From: CAYLKS01 sp964384205 [NCBI: uncultured bacterium]
Lineage (GTDB): Bacteria; JAGOEH01
Length of the DNA stretch: 34,651 nt
Direction: 5' to 3'
Assembly (NCBI GenBank): GCA_964384205.1
Contig: CAYLKS010000032.1
Span: 1 to 34,651, forward strand
Made by a program: the position numbers and the translations under genes. The notes beneath the pieces are model-generated. The model worked only from the letters and a program-made list of their open reading frames with translations. It did not search any database and was not told where the DNA came from. Shown piece after piece: positions 18,105-27,702 of the stretch. The stretch's first letter is position 1. Each line of letters starts with the position of its first letter.

Positions 18105-20798
18105 TTATTTATGAGTAAAAACAAAAACCCCGTCCCAATCTGGAGGAGGAGGGGTATTTATAAAATTATTACATCTTGATATATATAATTTTATTGATTT
18201 GTCTGCTGGATATTTTTTTTCTATTTTTTCAAATTCCTCAAGAGCTTTTTTCCAATTTCTTTGTTTATAAAATTGTAAAGCATTATGAAAAGATTCTACA
18301 TATTGAAGAAGTTCAGGAGAGGCATTTTCTTTTTCTTCTATTAATTCATAAATTTTAACAGGTTTTAGTTTACCTTTTACACGAATAAGATCCAGCTCTC
18401 TTGTTATAAAATCATCTTTTATATATTGATAAGTGAATTCTGAAATCATAAGATATGTCCCGTATTCTTTATTTGCACCTTCTAATCTTGAACCCAAATT
18501 TACAGAATCACCCATTACAGTATAATCGAATCTTTGAGAAGATCCCATATTTCCTGCTACCATTTCACCAGTATTAAGTCCTATTCTTGTATATAGTTCT
18601 GGCCATCCAATTTTTTTCCATTCTTGTCGCATTTTATTTAGTTCTTTTTGAATTTTGATAGCAGCACTACATGCTTTATGTGGATGATCAGGAAAACTAA
18701 TAGGTGCTCCAAAAACTGCCATTACAGCATCACCTTCATATTTATCCAGCATTCCATTATACTCCATGATAATATCTGTTATAATTGTCAAATATTTATT
18801 TAAAATTTCTACTAATTTTTCAGGGGATAGTTTTTCTGATAAAGATGTGAAACTTTGAACATCAGAAAAGAATACAGTACAGACCTTTTTTTCTCCTCCT
18901 AATTTTAGCATCTCAGGATTTTTTAAAATTTCCTCAACTACAGAAGGGGTTACATAGTGAGAGAAAGCTCCTTTTATTTTTCTTTTTTCTTTTTCTTCTT
19001 TGATATAATTTTCTATACTTTTTTCTATAAATACTGAAATTATAATTAATGAAGGGAATAATAAATTTACCCATAAATTAAAATATTGAAATAAAATAAA
19101 ATTTATAAATAGATATATAAAAAAAATTGAACCTGCAATTAGAGCTACTTTTGATGTTTTAAGTTTTGTAAATAGAATAGTAATTATTATAAAGAAAAAG
19201 ATTGCGAGAAGGATATTGATTTTATTATCAACTTGATATAAAAAATTGTTTGATATTATATTATTAAAAATATTAGCATGTACTCCAACCATTGGATAGC
19301 GCGGCATAAATGGCATTGGATTTAAATCATGTGTACCGCTGGCAGTTAATCCGAAAAAGAAAATTTTATTTTTGAAAAAAGAAGGATAAATTGCCCCAAT
19401 TTTTTCAACATAATCAGGAGGATAGATAAAATATGGATAATCGTCCTGTGTAATATTGTATTCCAATATATTTCTGATACATTCATTGAATAAAGATGTA
19501 TCACTTATGTTGTATCTTTTCATAATTGATTTTTTTTCATTTTGTATATTTGCTTTATTATAGAGTATTATTGTGTGATATTTTATGTTATTGAATAAGA
19601 AATTTAGTTCCTCATTATCTTGCGGTAATTCTAATTGTTCTGCAATATTATAATATTGAATGTTTAAATCTTCATCTATGAATGATTGGAAAATATATGC
19701 AATTGATAATATATCAAGCAGATCATTTACCATAAATGTAAATTCTTTTGAGGTTATAAAAGAATTGATTATTTTTTTATATTTTTTTGTTTTTTTAAAG
19801 TTTTCTAAATCATTTATGAAATTTGGATTTTTATTTAGTGTTTTTTTTAATTCTTTTAGAATTAGATTGCGTGACATATTTTTTACAGCTATATATGGAA
19901 TTAAAGGATAAGTGTTATAATAAGTACCCATCCAGTTTATTAAAAGCAGTCCTTTATTATTTAAAGGAATTTTTCTATGGGAGTCTAATATAATTTTATT
20001 ATTTTCAATTTTTATGTTTTTTATAGGGATTTTTAAATAATCAAGAGCCATTATAAGACTTAATGCAGGATAAATACGATTTTTATATTTTATTAATAAC
20101 GGATAATGCCTTACTATCCCGTCTTTATCAGCTATGATTTGGGCAAAACCTATTCCTTTGGCTTCCTTTGAAAATGTAGATAGTACGGGATTAATATCAG
20201 AGGCAGTAGGAATATTCGTATTTTTTACAATTGTATCAGGGACAGAGAATTTTTTTTGAATTTCTAATGATTTTGTTTTATCTTTTCTATAGAAAGAATA
20301 TTTTTCAAAATTTTCTATATTTGTATCTTTTGTAACAATAAAAATTTGAGATAAATAGGTTATATCTGAATTTGTTATAGCTTTATGAAGAAGGCTATCG
20401 TAATCGGGAGCAAATTCTTTTAATTCTTTTAGAGAAATATTATCTTTGTGTTTTTCTTCTAAATATTTGGTAACAGCACCTATATCCAATTGTCGTTTCG
20501 ATGGATCTATAAAAAATATATCAAAACCAATTGCTTTTGCTTGTAATCTATGTAAGATATTTATTAAGATAGAATATTTATCGCGTTGCCAATTTCTCCA
20601 GTCCCCCTCTGCTTTTAGGGTTTCATCATTTATTTCAATTATTGCAATATTGGTATCAACAGGTAAATTTCCTCTAATCTGATATCTAACATCAAGTAAA
20701 GTTAATTCTGTAATCTCCATAAATCTTGTAAATGATAGTAAAATTATAACAACAAGAATTATTAGAGGATATTTTAAGCTTTTTAAATAATCAATCAT
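18105..20798 (-). CDS. CHASE2-domain class III adenylate cyclase
   Basis: An 897-aa membrane-bound cyclase predicted to make cAMP in response to an extracytoplasmic signal. An N-terminal membrane helix (about 11-25) precedes a long periplasmic CHASE2 domain (about 35-500, starting LLDVRYQIRGN...IAIIEINDETL). Three closely spaced membrane helices (about 535-610) lead to the catalytic domain (about 635-815). Metal-binding Asp646 (FFSD) and Asp690 (KYEGD), the adenine-contacting Lys686 and Asp758, and transition-state residues Asn767 and Arg771 are all present, so activity on ATP is expected. The C-terminus has TPR-like helices and the tail PPPPDWDGVFVFT, seen in many CHASE2 cyclases. The CHASE2 domain carries an Asn/Lys-rich region at about 330-480. 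The ATG overlaps the stop of the upstream TPR-like gene (ATGA). The ligand is unknown. Confidence 0.93.
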   Translation of the reverse strand: MIDYLKSLKYPLIILVVIILLSFTRFMEITELTLLDVRYQIRGNLPVDTNIAIIEINDETLKAEGDWRNWQRDKYSILINILHRLQAKAIGFDIFFIDPSKRQLDIGAVTKYLEEKHKDNISLKELKEFAPDYDSLLHKAITNSDITYLSQIFIVTKDTNIENFEKYSFYRKDKTKSLEIQKKFSVPDTIVKNTNIPTASDINPVLSTFSKEAKGIGFAQIIADKDGIVRHYPLLIKYKNRIYPALSLIMALDYLKIPIKNIKIENNKIILDSHRKIPLNNKGLLLINWMGTYYNTYPLIPYIAVKNMSRNLILKELKKTLNKNPNFINDLENFKKTKKYKKIINSFITSKEFTFMVNDLLDILSIAYIFQSFIDEDLNIQYYNIAEQLELPQDNEELNFLFNNIKYHTIILYNKANIQNEKKSIMKRYNISDTSLFNECIRNILEYNITQDDYPYFIYPPDYVEKIGAIYPSFFKNKIFFFGLTASGTHDLNPMPFMPRYPMVGVHANIFNNIISNNFLYQVDNKINILLAIFFFIIITILFTKLKTSKVALIAGSIFFIYLFINFILFQYFNLWVNLLFPSLIIISVFIEKSIENYIKEEKEKRKIKGAFSHYVTPSVVEEILKNPEMLKLGGEKKVCTVFFSDVQSFTSLSEKLSPEKLVEILNKYLTIITDIIMEYNGMLDKYEGDAVMAVFGAPISFPDHPHKACSAAIKIQKELNKMRQEWKKIGWPELYTRIGLNTGEMVAGNMGSSQRFDYTVMGDSVNLGSRLEGANKEYGTYLMISEFTYQYIKDDFITRELDLIRVKGKLKPVKIYELIEEKENASPELLQYVESFHNALQFYKQRNWKKALEEFEKIEKKYPADKSIKLYISRCNNFINTPPPPDWDGVFVFTHK

Positions 20799-21331
20799 TT
20801 GTTCTTTTTTAGCAATTCTTTTGCTTGTAAAGAATATTTAGATTTAGGATATTTTTTTATTAATTCTGATAGGTATTTTTCTTGATTTATGGTATCATTT
20901 AATTGAGCATAGCACTGAGCAATAAAAAAATAAATTTCAGGTTTATCATCTTCTTTGACTTCTTTATCTTTTAGCATATTATTAAGCATATTTATTGCTT
21001 TTTTTACTTCTATAATGTTTGGATATTTTTCCCCACCTTTATAATACATTTTTTTGCTAAGATTTTCATCTTTAGCTTTACCACGGACACCAGCAACAGA
21101 TTGAGGTTTTTCTATATTGTATTGTCTATATTTTTTATTTAGTTTTTTTACTTTTGACCATATTTGTTTATTGAATTGTTTATTTGTAATAACATTGGAC
21201 GATGCCTTTTCAGATTTTACTTTTGAAGTGTCATTGGATTTTTTTGTAACTAAAGAGTCTTGTTGTGCAAACATTATAGATGGAATAATAACTATTAAAA
21301 AAATCGTTAAAAAACTTATAAGTTTTGCCAT
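20795..21331 (-). CDS. Exported TPR-like protein preceding the adenylate cyclase
   Basis: A small protein of 178 aa. The preferred ATG (21331-21329) starts a clear signal peptide (MAKLISFLTIFLIVIIPSIMFAQ) and has GGGGG five to ten bases upstream. The frame opens earlier at 21409, but that extension covers a TTGACA-17-TATACT promoter and is not signal-like. After a Lys/Ser-rich low-complexity region (about 25-60), the C-terminal ~55 residues form TPR-type helices (EIYFFIAQCYAQLNDTINQEKYLSELIKKYPKSKYSLQAKELL). The stop overlaps the cyclase start (ATGA). I infer that it resides in the periplasm and may assist or modulate the CHASE2 sensor; no enzymatic motif is present. Confidence 0.75.
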   Translation of the reverse strand: MAKLISFLTIFLIVIIPSIMFAQQDSLVTKKSNDTSKVKSEKASSNVITNKQFNKQIWSKVKKLNKKYRQYNIEKPQSVAGVRGKAKDENLSKKMYYKGGEKYPNIIEVKKAINMLNNMLKDKEVKEDDKPEIYFFIAQCYAQLNDTINQEKYLSELIKKYPKSKYSLQAKELLKKNK

Positions 21332-21350
21332 AGTTTCCCCCTTTTTTTTA

Positions 21351-21379
21351 AGTATACTAAAAAATTGTTTATTTGTCAA
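21351..21379 (-). promoter_or_regulatory. Promoter of the TPR protein-adenylate cyclase operon
   Basis: Minus-strand TTGACA (21379-21374), a 17-bp spacer and TATACT (21356-21351). Transcription should start near 21344, about 13 nt before the ATG at 21331. This is one of the best promoter matches in the window. Confidence 0.75.
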
Positions 21380-21473
21380 ATTTTTATTTTTTTTAATATA
21401 TGTATACAATAATGTATTTATTAGAAATATTTTTATTTATTGTAAAAGAAAAATAGTGTAATTATAATATTAC

Positions 21474-21502
21474 TTGACAACTATGTTTTTTTTATTTAAT
21501 TT
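21474..21502 (+). promoter_or_regulatory. Promoter of the proS operon
   Basis: TTGACA (21474-21479), a 17-bp spacer and TAATTT (21497-21502). It is divergent from the TPR/cyclase promoter about 95 bp away. AGAGGAGA at about 21540-21548 is the proS ribosome binding site. Confidence 0.6.
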
Positions 21503-21556
21503 AATAACAATGTTTTTTTGAAAAAGGCAAATGTATAAAAAGAGGAGAATATAAGA

Positions 21557-23278
21557 ATGAGGTTTTCAAATTATTATATTCCAACGTTAAAAGAAGATCC
21601 AAAAGATGCAGAGATAGTATCTCATAAGTTAATGATTAGAGCAGGGTTAATTAGAAAATTGGGGTCGGGTTTATATACATATCTTCCCCTTGGAAAAAGA
21701 GCCTTGCGGAAGGTAGAAGAAATTGTCCGTGAGGAGATGGATAATGCTGGTGCGTTGGAATTTTCTTTTCCGTTATTGGTTCCTGTGGAATTATGGATTG
21801 ATAGCGGTAGATGGAATCCGGATAAAAAAGAGTTAATGAGATTAAAAGATAGAAATGATAATATAATGGTATTGAGCCCTACAAATGAAGAGAGCTTTAC
21901 TGATTTTTTCAGGAAAGAATTTCATTCATATAAACAATTGCCTGTAAATTTTTATCAGATTGGTATAAAATTTAGAGATGAGATAAGACCGCGTTTTGGA
22001 GTTATGCGAGCAAAAGAATTTTTAATGAAAGATGCTTATAGTTTAGATCTGGACGAAGAGAGCCTCGATGTTTCATATAAGAAAATGAGGGATGCTTATT
22101 ATAATGTTTTTAGAAGATGTATGTTAGATACAATCTCGGTTAAAGCAGATTCTGGTGATATTGGAGGGGATGCAAGCGAAGAATTTATGGTGAAAAGTTC
22201 TGTTGGTGAAGAAGAGATTGTTGCCTGTGAATGTGGTTATATTGCTAATATAGAAACAGCAGAATCAGTTTTAGAACAAGATGATAATAAAGAATATGAT
22301 TTAAAAACTATTGAAATGATCCACACTCCTAATGTAAAGACTATTGATGATTTAGTGCAGTTTTTTGATATAACAGCTAAAAAATTTATTAAGTCATTAG
22401 TTTATAAAGCCGATAATAAATCTATTTTAGTTTTAATAAGAGGCGATTATGATATTAATGAGACAAAATTAAAAAGCAAATTGGGCATACATAATTTAGA
22501 ATTAGCAGATGATGAAACTATTTTTGATATTTCGGGTAGTCCAGCAGGTTTTATAGGTCCTTATAATTTAAAAAAAGATATACCAATTTATGCTGATTTT
22601 TCTGTAAAAGATATTGTAAATGGTATTACTGGTGCAAATAAAAAAGATTTTCATTATAAAAATATAAATCCGGGGAGAGATTTTCAAGCTCAATATTATG
22701 ATTTGAGATTAGTAAAAAAAGGTGATAAATGTGTTCATTGTGGTAAACAGCTTGATATTTTTAGAGGAATAGAAGTTGGTCATATTTTTAAATTAGGTGA
22801 TAAATATTCAAAAGCCATGGGGGTAAAGGTTCTTGATAAAAATGGTAAAGAAGTGACACCTCTTATGGGATGTTATGGTATTGGTATTACGAGAACTTTA
22901 GCTGCAATTATAGAACAACATAATGATAAAGATGGTATTATCTGGCCGATTACAGTTGCTCCTTTTCATGTTATTATTACTATAGTTAATACTAAAAATG
23001 AAGAATTATTAAAGTTAGCTGAAAAGATAGAAAATGATCTTGAGAAACAAGGAATTGAAGTTCTTGTAGATGATAGGGATTTAAGGCCAGGTTTTAAGTT
23101 TAAAGATGCTGATTTGATTGGTATTCCTTTTAGAGTTAATCTTAGCGAAAAGGCTTTAAATAATAATTCTTTTGAAATTGTAAGAAGAAAAGATAAAGAG
23201 ATTTTTTATGTATCTATGGATGAAATTATTGATAAGCTAATTAATTTAATAAATATAGAAAATAAAAAGGAGAGGTGA
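21557..23278 (+). CDS. proS: Prolyl-tRNA synthetase, bacterial type with editing insert
   Basis: A class II aminoacyl-tRNA synthetase charging tRNA(Pro). At 573 aa it matches the E. coli enzyme (572). The opening ([21 protein letters not shown], then [19 protein letters not shown]) is diagnostic of the bacterial type. Motif 2 ([24 protein letters not shown]) is at about 139-162. The YbaK-like INS editing domain, which clears Ala-tRNA(Pro), spans about 230-385 ([29 protein letters not shown]). Motif 3 ([16 protein letters not shown]) is near 440, and the anticodon-binding domain follows (about 470-565). It is the first gene of an operon; the chemoreceptor starts one base after its stop. Together with alaX, the window holds two tRNA-editing activities. 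Confidence 0.97.
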   Translation: MRFSNYYIPTLKEDPKDAEIVSHKLMIRAGLIRKLGSGLYTYLPLGKRALRKVEEIVREEMDNAGALEFSFPLLVPVELWIDSGRWNPDKKELMRLKDRNDNIMVLSPTNEESFTDFFRKEFHSYKQLPVNFYQIGIKFRDEIRPRFGVMRAKEFLMKDAYSLDLDEESLDVSYKKMRDAYYNVFRRCMLDTISVKADSGDIGGDASEEFMVKSSVGEEEIVACECGYIANIETAESVLEQDDNKEYDLKTIEMIHTPNVKTIDDLVQFFDITAKKFIKSLVYKADNKSILVLIRGDYDINETKLKSKLGIHNLELADDETIFDISGSPAGFIGPYNLKKDIPIYADFSVKDIVNGITGANKKDFHYKNINPGRDFQAQYYDLRLVKKGDKCVHCGKQLDIFRGIEVGHIFKLGDKYSKAMGVKVLDKNGKEVTPLMGCYGIGITRTLAAIIEQHNDKDGIIWPITVAPFHVIITIVNTKNEELLKLAEKIENDLEKQGIEVLVDDRDLRPGFKFKDADLIGIPFRVNLSEKALNNNSFEIVRRKDKEIFYVSMDEIIDKLINLINIENKKER

Positions 23279-23279
23279 A

Positions 23280-24938
23280 ATGAAAAAATTTTTATCAAAT
23301 TTATCTTTTAGAGCTAAATTGCTTTTTGGGTTAATCTCCTTAAACATTGTTATAGTATTGGTTATCTTATATTATTTCCCCTTACAGGCAAAGAAGCAAG
23401 GATATAACTCATTGATAGATAAAGGAATTAGTGTTAGTAAAATGACATCGGTTGCAACAAGTGTGGGACTCGAATTTGAAGATAAACAATCTATAAATGA
23501 TGCATTAAAATTAGCACGGCAGAATAGGGAATTTGTGTTTGCTACAATCTATAATAGCAATAATGAACATTTTATTGGGGTTAATGATAGTTTATATTTT
23601 ATGGATAAAACTACTTTAGCGGAAATAGATTCTGCAAAATATGAGATCAAAGATAATATTTTATATCTTTATCAGCCGATTTTGGGTTCCAGTAATTCTA
23701 AGATAGGTTGGTTGGTTATGGGATTTTCCATGGAATATACTAATAATTTTATAGCTTCAAATTTTAGAGCTACATTAATTGTTGGGTTGTTGATTTTATT
23801 AGGAGCAATTATTTTTAGTTTTTTATTCGGCAACATTGTAAGTAAACCTATTAATAATATGATAATAAGAATTAAAGATATTGCGCAGGGTGAAGGAGAT
23901 CTTACTAAAAAGATAGATATTAATACAAAAGACGAGTTTGGAGAACTTGCTTATTGGTTTAATATCTTTGTAGAGCAATTGAGACAAATCATACTTGATA
24001 TAAAGAAGAATGTTAAAGTTATTGAAGAAGCGGTTGTTACTTTAAGAGAAGTCACGGAGTCCTTAAAATCAGATTTTGAAAAAGAAAATACTCAGATTCA
24101 TCAAATTGCTTCATCTATTGAGGAGATTACATCTACTATTATTGAGACCAGTAGTAATGCGGATACAGCTAAAGATTTAGCAAAAGAGACAAAAGATTTT
24201 GCCATTGAAGGTGAAAATATTGTTAAAACTTCCATTGAAGAAATGCATACAATAGCAAATATAGTTAATAGTGCGGCACGTATTATTGCTGAATTAGGTA
24301 AAAGTTCAGATGAGATAGGAGAGGTTGTTTCTGTTATTGATAATATTGCTGATCAGACTAATTTATTGGCATTAAATGCGGCAATTGAAGCAGCACGTGC
24401 TGGTGAACAGGGTAGAGGTTTTGCAGTTGTTGCTGATGAGGTAAGAAAGTTAGCAGAGAGAACAACAAATGCTACAAAAGAGATTGCTGATATGATTAGC
24501 AGTATTCAAAAAGATACAGAATCAGCTGTTAAATCAACTAAAGAAGGAACAGAATATGTGGAAAAGGGGGTGAATTCAAGTAATAGAGTAGGCCATTTCT
24601 TGAATGATATAAACCAGAAGCTTATAAAAGTATTAGAAATGGTAGAATATATTGCTAATGCTGCTAATGAAGAATCTTCTGCTGCAGAAAAAATAGCAGA
24701 AAATATTAGTGATATAACAAATATAGTTGGCAATAGTGTACAGGTGGTGGACAATTTGGCATATTCCAGTGAGAAGCTTTATAAACAGACTGAACATTTA
24801 AAAGACCTTATTGGAAAATTTATACTTGGGAATGAGGATTATATAGAGATGAGCAATAGTAATAATGATAATAGTGATTTTTTCTCCGAAAATGATAATG
24901 ATAGAGAAGAATCAACAGGATTAAAATTGGTTGAATAA
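23280..24938 (+). CDS. Methyl-accepting chemotaxis protein
   Basis: A 552-aa transmembrane chemoreceptor. One membrane helix (about 12-33), a periplasmic sensor of ~125 residues of uncertain class (Cache-like at best), a second helix (about 163-187), a HAMP domain (188-240, ending [22 protein letters not shown]) and a long signalling coiled coil. The highly conserved hairpin tip that contacts CheA/CheW ([20 protein letters not shown]) is at 369-388, flanked by [14 protein letters not shown] and [14 protein letters not shown]. There is no C-terminal CheR-tethering pentapeptide; the tail is Asn/Asp/Ser-rich. It starts one base after proS and ends two bases before thyX, so it is transcribed with housekeeping genes. 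No che genes are in view; motility or gliding control is possible. Confidence 0.93.
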   Translation: MKKFLSNLSFRAKLLFGLISLNIVIVLVILYYFPLQAKKQGYNSLIDKGISVSKMTSVATSVGLEFEDKQSINDALKLARQNREFVFATIYNSNNEHFIGVNDSLYFMDKTTLAEIDSAKYEIKDNILYLYQPILGSSNSKIGWLVMGFSMEYTNNFIASNFRATLIVGLLILLGAIIFSFLFGNIVSKPINNMIIRIKDIAQGEGDLTKKIDINTKDEFGELAYWFNIFVEQLRQIILDIKKNVKVIEEAVVTLREVTESLKSDFEKENTQIHQIASSIEEITSTIIETSSNADTAKDLAKETKDFAIEGENIVKTSIEEMHTIANIVNSAARIIAELGKSSDEIGEVVSVIDNIADQTNLLALNAAIEAARAGEQGRGFAVVADEVRKLAERTTNATKEIADMISSIQKDTESAVKSTKEGTEYVEKGVNSSNRVGHFLNDINQKLIKVLEMVEYIANAANEESSAAEKIAENISDITNIVGNSVQVVDNLAYSSEKLYKQTEHLKDLIGKFILGNEDYIEMSNSNNDNSDFFSENDNDREESTGLKLVE

Positions 24939-24940
24939 TT

Positions 24941-25570
24941 ATGAGAGTAATAGATCCATATTTTGTAATAGAATCTGAGATAGATGCTTGTAAAATTTTA
25001 TTGAATATAGAAAAAATTGCTCGGGTTAGTTATAAAAGTGAAGAGAAAATGACAGAGCAACCCAATAAAAAATTTTTGAAAATGTTGATAGAAAAAGAAC
25101 ATTTATCTGTTTTTGAGCATGAATACATATCTGTAAGATTTATTTGTGATAGAGGGGTTTCGCATGAGATAGTAAGGCATAGAATTGGTAGTTACACTCA
25201 AGAAAGCACAAGATATTGTAATTATTTTAAGGATAAATTTGGGAAGAGTATTACTTTTATTAAGCCATTTTTTTTTAAAGAAGGTTCTTTAGAATATGAC
25301 ATATGGTATAATACCATGCAGGAGATAGAGAAGGCTTATTTTAAGCTTATTGAACTTGGAAGGACTCCTCAAGAAGCAAGGGCGGTATTACCAAATTCAT
25401 TAAAAACAGAGATTATTGTTACATATAATTTGAGGAGCTGGAGACATTTCTTTCAATTGCGTTGTGATAAAAGAGCTCATCCTCAGATGAGGCAATTGGC
25501 AATTCCTTTATTGGAAGAATTTAAAAAAAGATTACCTATAGTGTTTGATGATTTGGATTATAATTTATGA
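24941..25570 (+). CDS. thyX: Flavin-dependent thymidylate synthase
   Basis: Makes dTMP from dUMP using FAD, NADPH and methylenetetrahydrofolate without needing a separate dihydrofolate reductase step. The 209-aa protein has the ThyX motif RHR-x7-S: R79 H80 R81 ... S89 (RHRIGSYTQESTRY). It also has LSVFEHEYISVRFICDRGVSHEIVRH before it and the C-terminal NLRSWRHFFQLRCDKRAHPQMRQLA block that binds dUMP and flavin. All expected blocks are present. It is in the proS operon; its stop overlaps the next start (ATGA). Confidence 0.96.
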   Translation: MRVIDPYFVIESEIDACKILLNIEKIARVSYKSEEKMTEQPNKKFLKMLIEKEHLSVFEHEYISVRFICDRGVSHEIVRHRIGSYTQESTRYCNYFKDKFGKSITFIKPFFFKEGSLEYDIWYNTMQEIEKAYFKLIELGRTPQEARAVLPNSLKTEIIVTYNLRSWRHFFQLRCDKRAHPQMRQLAIPLLEEFKKRLPIVFDDLDYNL

Positions 25571-26082
25571 AGAAGTTAAGTAAATATTGTATTGCTTTCT
25601 TTGCTTTATTTTTTTTATGTGCTTCTCAGAAAGAAGTAATTAATAACAAAGAAGATAAAGTTGTTAAAGAAAGAGCTAAATTAGACACAAAAACTATTTT
25701 ACTTGATAATGTTAATAGTAAAAAAAAGCAGGATGAAGTGAAGATAGAATTTCTATATTTGAGGCAAGATACAGTTTCTGATTCTGTAAAACAAGAGAAG
25801 CAAGAAAAAAGAGTAATAAAAGATGGTTTTAGAGTTCAGGTTATGGTTACGAATTCCAGAAATACTGCTTTGAGTTTAAAGAAGATTTTGAAACAGAAGT
25901 TTAATAATTATGAGATATATTTGATATATAAGAAGCCGTTATATAAGATAAGAATTGGAGATTTTTTGGACAAGAAAGAGGCAGAGAGATTGAGAAGGCG
26001 TTTGATAGCAAATGGATATAAGGATAGCTGGGTAGTATCTGATGAAGTTGTAGTGAATGTTTTTTCTGGAGATGGAAAATGA
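25567..26082 (+). CDS. SPOR-domain envelope protein
   Basis: A 171-aa protein, last gene of the proS operon, coupled to thyX by an ATGA overlap. The N-terminal ~20 residues form an export signal or membrane anchor (KYCIAFFALFFLCAS). Cys18 could be lipidated, but the preceding FFL is a poor lipobox, so this is uncertain. A charged, Lys/Glu-rich linker (about 20-85) leads to a C-terminal SPOR domain (87-168: GFRVQVMVTNSRNTALSLKKIL...YKIRIGDFLDKKEAERLRRRLIANGYKDSWVV). SPOR domains bind denuded peptidoglycan, typically at division sites. Role by domain only; the particular division or envelope function is unknown. Confidence 0.85.
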   Translation: MKKLSKYCIAFFALFFLCASQKEVINNKEDKVVKERAKLDTKTILLDNVNSKKKQDEVKIEFLYLRQDTVSDSVKQEKQEKRVIKDGFRVQVMVTNSRNTALSLKKILKQKFNNYEIYLIYKKPLYKIRIGDFLDKKEAERLRRRLIANGYKDSWVVSDEVVVNVFSGDGK

Positions 26083-26114
26083 ATAAAAAAAATGAAAATT
26101 AGATTAAAAAAATC

Positions 26115-26143
26115 TTGATTTTTATGAGAAAATGTATTATAAT
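26115..26143 (+). promoter_or_regulatory. tRNA cluster promoter
   Basis: TTGATT (26115-26120), a 17-bp spacer and a perfect TATAAT (26138-26143), 13 bp before the first tRNA. A small A/T hairpin (AGATT/AATCT, 26101-26115) abuts the -35 box. Confidence 0.75.
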
Positions 26144-26156
26144 GGAAGAGTGGTAA

Positions 26157-26229
26157 GCGGGAATAGCTCAGTTGGTAGAGCTCTACCTTGCCAAGGTAGC
26201 CGTCGCGGGTTCGAGTCCCGTTTCCCGCT
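26157..26229 (+). tRNA. tRNA-Gly (anticodon GCC)
   Basis: Acceptor stem GCGGGAA pairs with TTCCCGC. The anticodon stem CTACC/GGTAG encloses loop TTGCCAA, with anticodon GCC at 26190-26192. A T-arm with GGTTCGAGTCC is present. The discriminator base is T and CCA is not encoded, so a CCA-adding enzyme is required. Confidence 0.97.
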
Positions 26230-26238
26230 TTTAGAATT

Positions 26239-26310
26239 GGCGACATAGCCAAGTGGTAAGGCAGAGGCCTGCAAAGCCTTTATTCCCCGGTTCGAATCCG
26301 GGTGTCGCCT
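26239..26310 (+). tRNA. tRNA-Cys (anticodon GCA)
   Basis: Acceptor GGCGACA pairs with TGTCGCC. The anticodon loop CTGCAAA carries GCA at 26271-26273, the D-arm has AGTGGTAAGGC, and the T-arm is CCCGGTTCGAATCCGGG. CCA is not encoded. It lies nine bases after tRNA-Gly. Confidence 0.97.
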
Positions 26311-26330
26311 GGTGGAAGTATGAATTTAGT

Positions 26331-26416
26331 GCCGAAGTGGCGGAATTGGCAGACGCACGGGACTTAAAATCCCGCGTGGCTCACACCACGTGCCGGTTCG
26401 AGTCCGGCCTTCGGCA
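26331..26416 (+). tRNA. tRNA-Leu (anticodon TAA)
   Basis: Acceptor GCCGAAG pairs with CTTCGGC. The anticodon loop CTTAAAA carries TAA at 26365-26367 (codon UUA). A long variable arm (CGTGG...CCACG), typical of class II tRNAs, is present. CCA is not encoded. A run of nine or ten T directly after the discriminator A (26417-26425) probably ends the transcript. Confidence 0.97.
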
Positions 26417-26506
26417 TTTTTTTTTGAATTTTGAATATTATATTATAGTAGAATTTTTTTCCATTTTTAAATACTCGATAATTAAATCTTATCAAAGGAG
26501 GAGAAG

Positions 26507-27574
26507 ATGAGGTTTATGGCTTATTTTATGGCATGTTTCTTTTTATTATTATCAACTTTAATGTATGCGGAAAATCTAAATTTTAAGTTTTTTGGATTTT
26601 TACAAACTCATTATTCAATGCAAAAAGGGAACACAATGGATGAAGATGATACTGATTTTAACACTCATAACGGTTTTGGTGTAAGAAGAGTTAGACTTAT
26701 TACCCGTGGCAATGTTTTAGAGAATGTAAAATTTCAGATCCAGTTTGCTTTTGATAAACAAGGTGTTTATCTCTGGGATGCTTTTATGGATTATCTTGTA
26801 AATGAAAAATTTAATATTAGAGTTGGTAAATTTATCGGAGTGAGTACTAAGAATGGAGGATTGGTATCTTCTGCTGCTTTAGACTTTGCGTGGAGACCAG
26901 CAGGGGTTATTTACTGGGATAGTAAAATGGGACATCATGGTTATAGAGATTTAGGAATTATGGCTTATGGAAAATTATCAAACAAATTATCTTATAAATT
27001 AAGTTTTACTAATGGAGGTGGAGCAGACAATACTTTAGCTAATATTACTTCTGATTATACTACTTCTGGAAATAAAGGATTTTCTGTTGGTGGTATGTTA
27101 GAAAGTAAATTGACAAAATGTTTAGGTGTGGGTGCTTATGCTATAAAAAGTAATAAATATGAGTCACATCATTTTGATGGAATGGGATATGGTGCTTATA
27201 TAAAGTTTGATAATAAGAAAGTTAGTATAAATGCTGAATATTTAGGATGGACAGGAGATCTTCTTCATAATCCTTATGCTTCGCATGTTACAAAAACAGA
27301 TGATAATGCTATAGGTTATACTCTTACAGGGACTTACTATTTAACTCCAAAGATTCAATTAGCTGCAAGATATGATGTTTTTGATCCTGAAGAAAATAAT
27401 GGAGAATCTGATTATAATGAACAGGATATTACCTTAGGTGTAAATTATCATTTTGTAGAATATAATAATAAAAAAGCTAAAATTCAGTTTAATTATATCA
27501 TCCAGAAAGAAAATGGATTAACAGAAGAACCGGATAATAATGCCTTTGTAGTTTGTTTTCAGGTTCTTTTTTAG
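26507..27574 (+). CDS. Outer-membrane porin-like beta-barrel protein
   Basis: A 355-aa outer-membrane protein. The signal peptide (about 1-21, ends LMYA) is followed by FKFFGFLQTHYSMQ and then FGVRRVRLITRGNVLENVKFQIQFAFD, the typical opening of phosphate-selective-porin (OprO/OprP)-like barrels. Alternating hydrophobic strands continue to a terminal Phe (VVCFQVLF), the usual outer-membrane assembly signal. GGAGGAG eight bases upstream supports the start; a T-rich hairpin ends the transcript. Substrate selectivity cannot be read from the sequence. Probably monocistronic; no clear promoter was found in the 90 bp after tRNA-Leu, so transcription may partly depend on readthrough. Confidence 0.82.
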   Translation: MRFMAYFMACFFLLLSTLMYAENLNFKFFGFLQTHYSMQKGNTMDEDDTDFNTHNGFGVRRVRLITRGNVLENVKFQIQFAFDKQGVYLWDAFMDYLVNEKFNIRVGKFIGVSTKNGGLVSSAALDFAWRPAGVIYWDSKMGHHGYRDLGIMAYGKLSNKLSYKLSFTNGGGADNTLANITSDYTTSGNKGFSVGGMLESKLTKCLGVGAYAIKSNKYESHHFDGMGYGAYIKFDNKKVSINAEYLGWTGDLLHNPYASHVTKTDDNAIGYTLTGTYYLTPKIQLAARYDVFDPEENNGESDYNEQDITLGVNYHFVEYNNKKAKIQFNYIIQKENGLTEEPDNNAFVVCFQVLF

Positions 27575-27598
27575 AATTTAATATCTATTTTTTTCTTT

Positions 27599-27633
27599 AA
27601 AGGGGGGAGTATGAAGGCTTCACCCTTTTTTTT
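27599..27633 (+). terminator. Intrinsic terminator after the porin gene
   Basis: Hairpin with AAAGGG (27599-27604) pairing with CCCTTT and an inner GGAG/CTTC stem separated by a G-A mismatch, followed by a run of eight T (27626-27633). Confidence 0.8.
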
Positions 27634-27702
27634 GTTTTGAAACTTTTATAGTCTATCTATGTTTAATATCTTGAAATTGAGAGAGTAACAGAAAGGATTA
27701 AT

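Noticed and set aside
21117-21461. Plus-strand open frame of about 114 codons opposite the TPR-like gene
   Set aside because: Phe/Leu-rich antisense shadow spanning the divergent promoter region; no start context.
25908-26510. Open frames crossing the tRNA cluster (minus 25908-26252 and plus 26253-26510)
   Set aside because: They overlap three clear tRNA genes and the SPOR-domain gene and have no protein-like features beyond translated tRNA sequence.
27610-27640. Nine-codon ORF with GGGGGGAG and ATG
   Set aside because: It is formed by the terminator hairpin after the porin gene.
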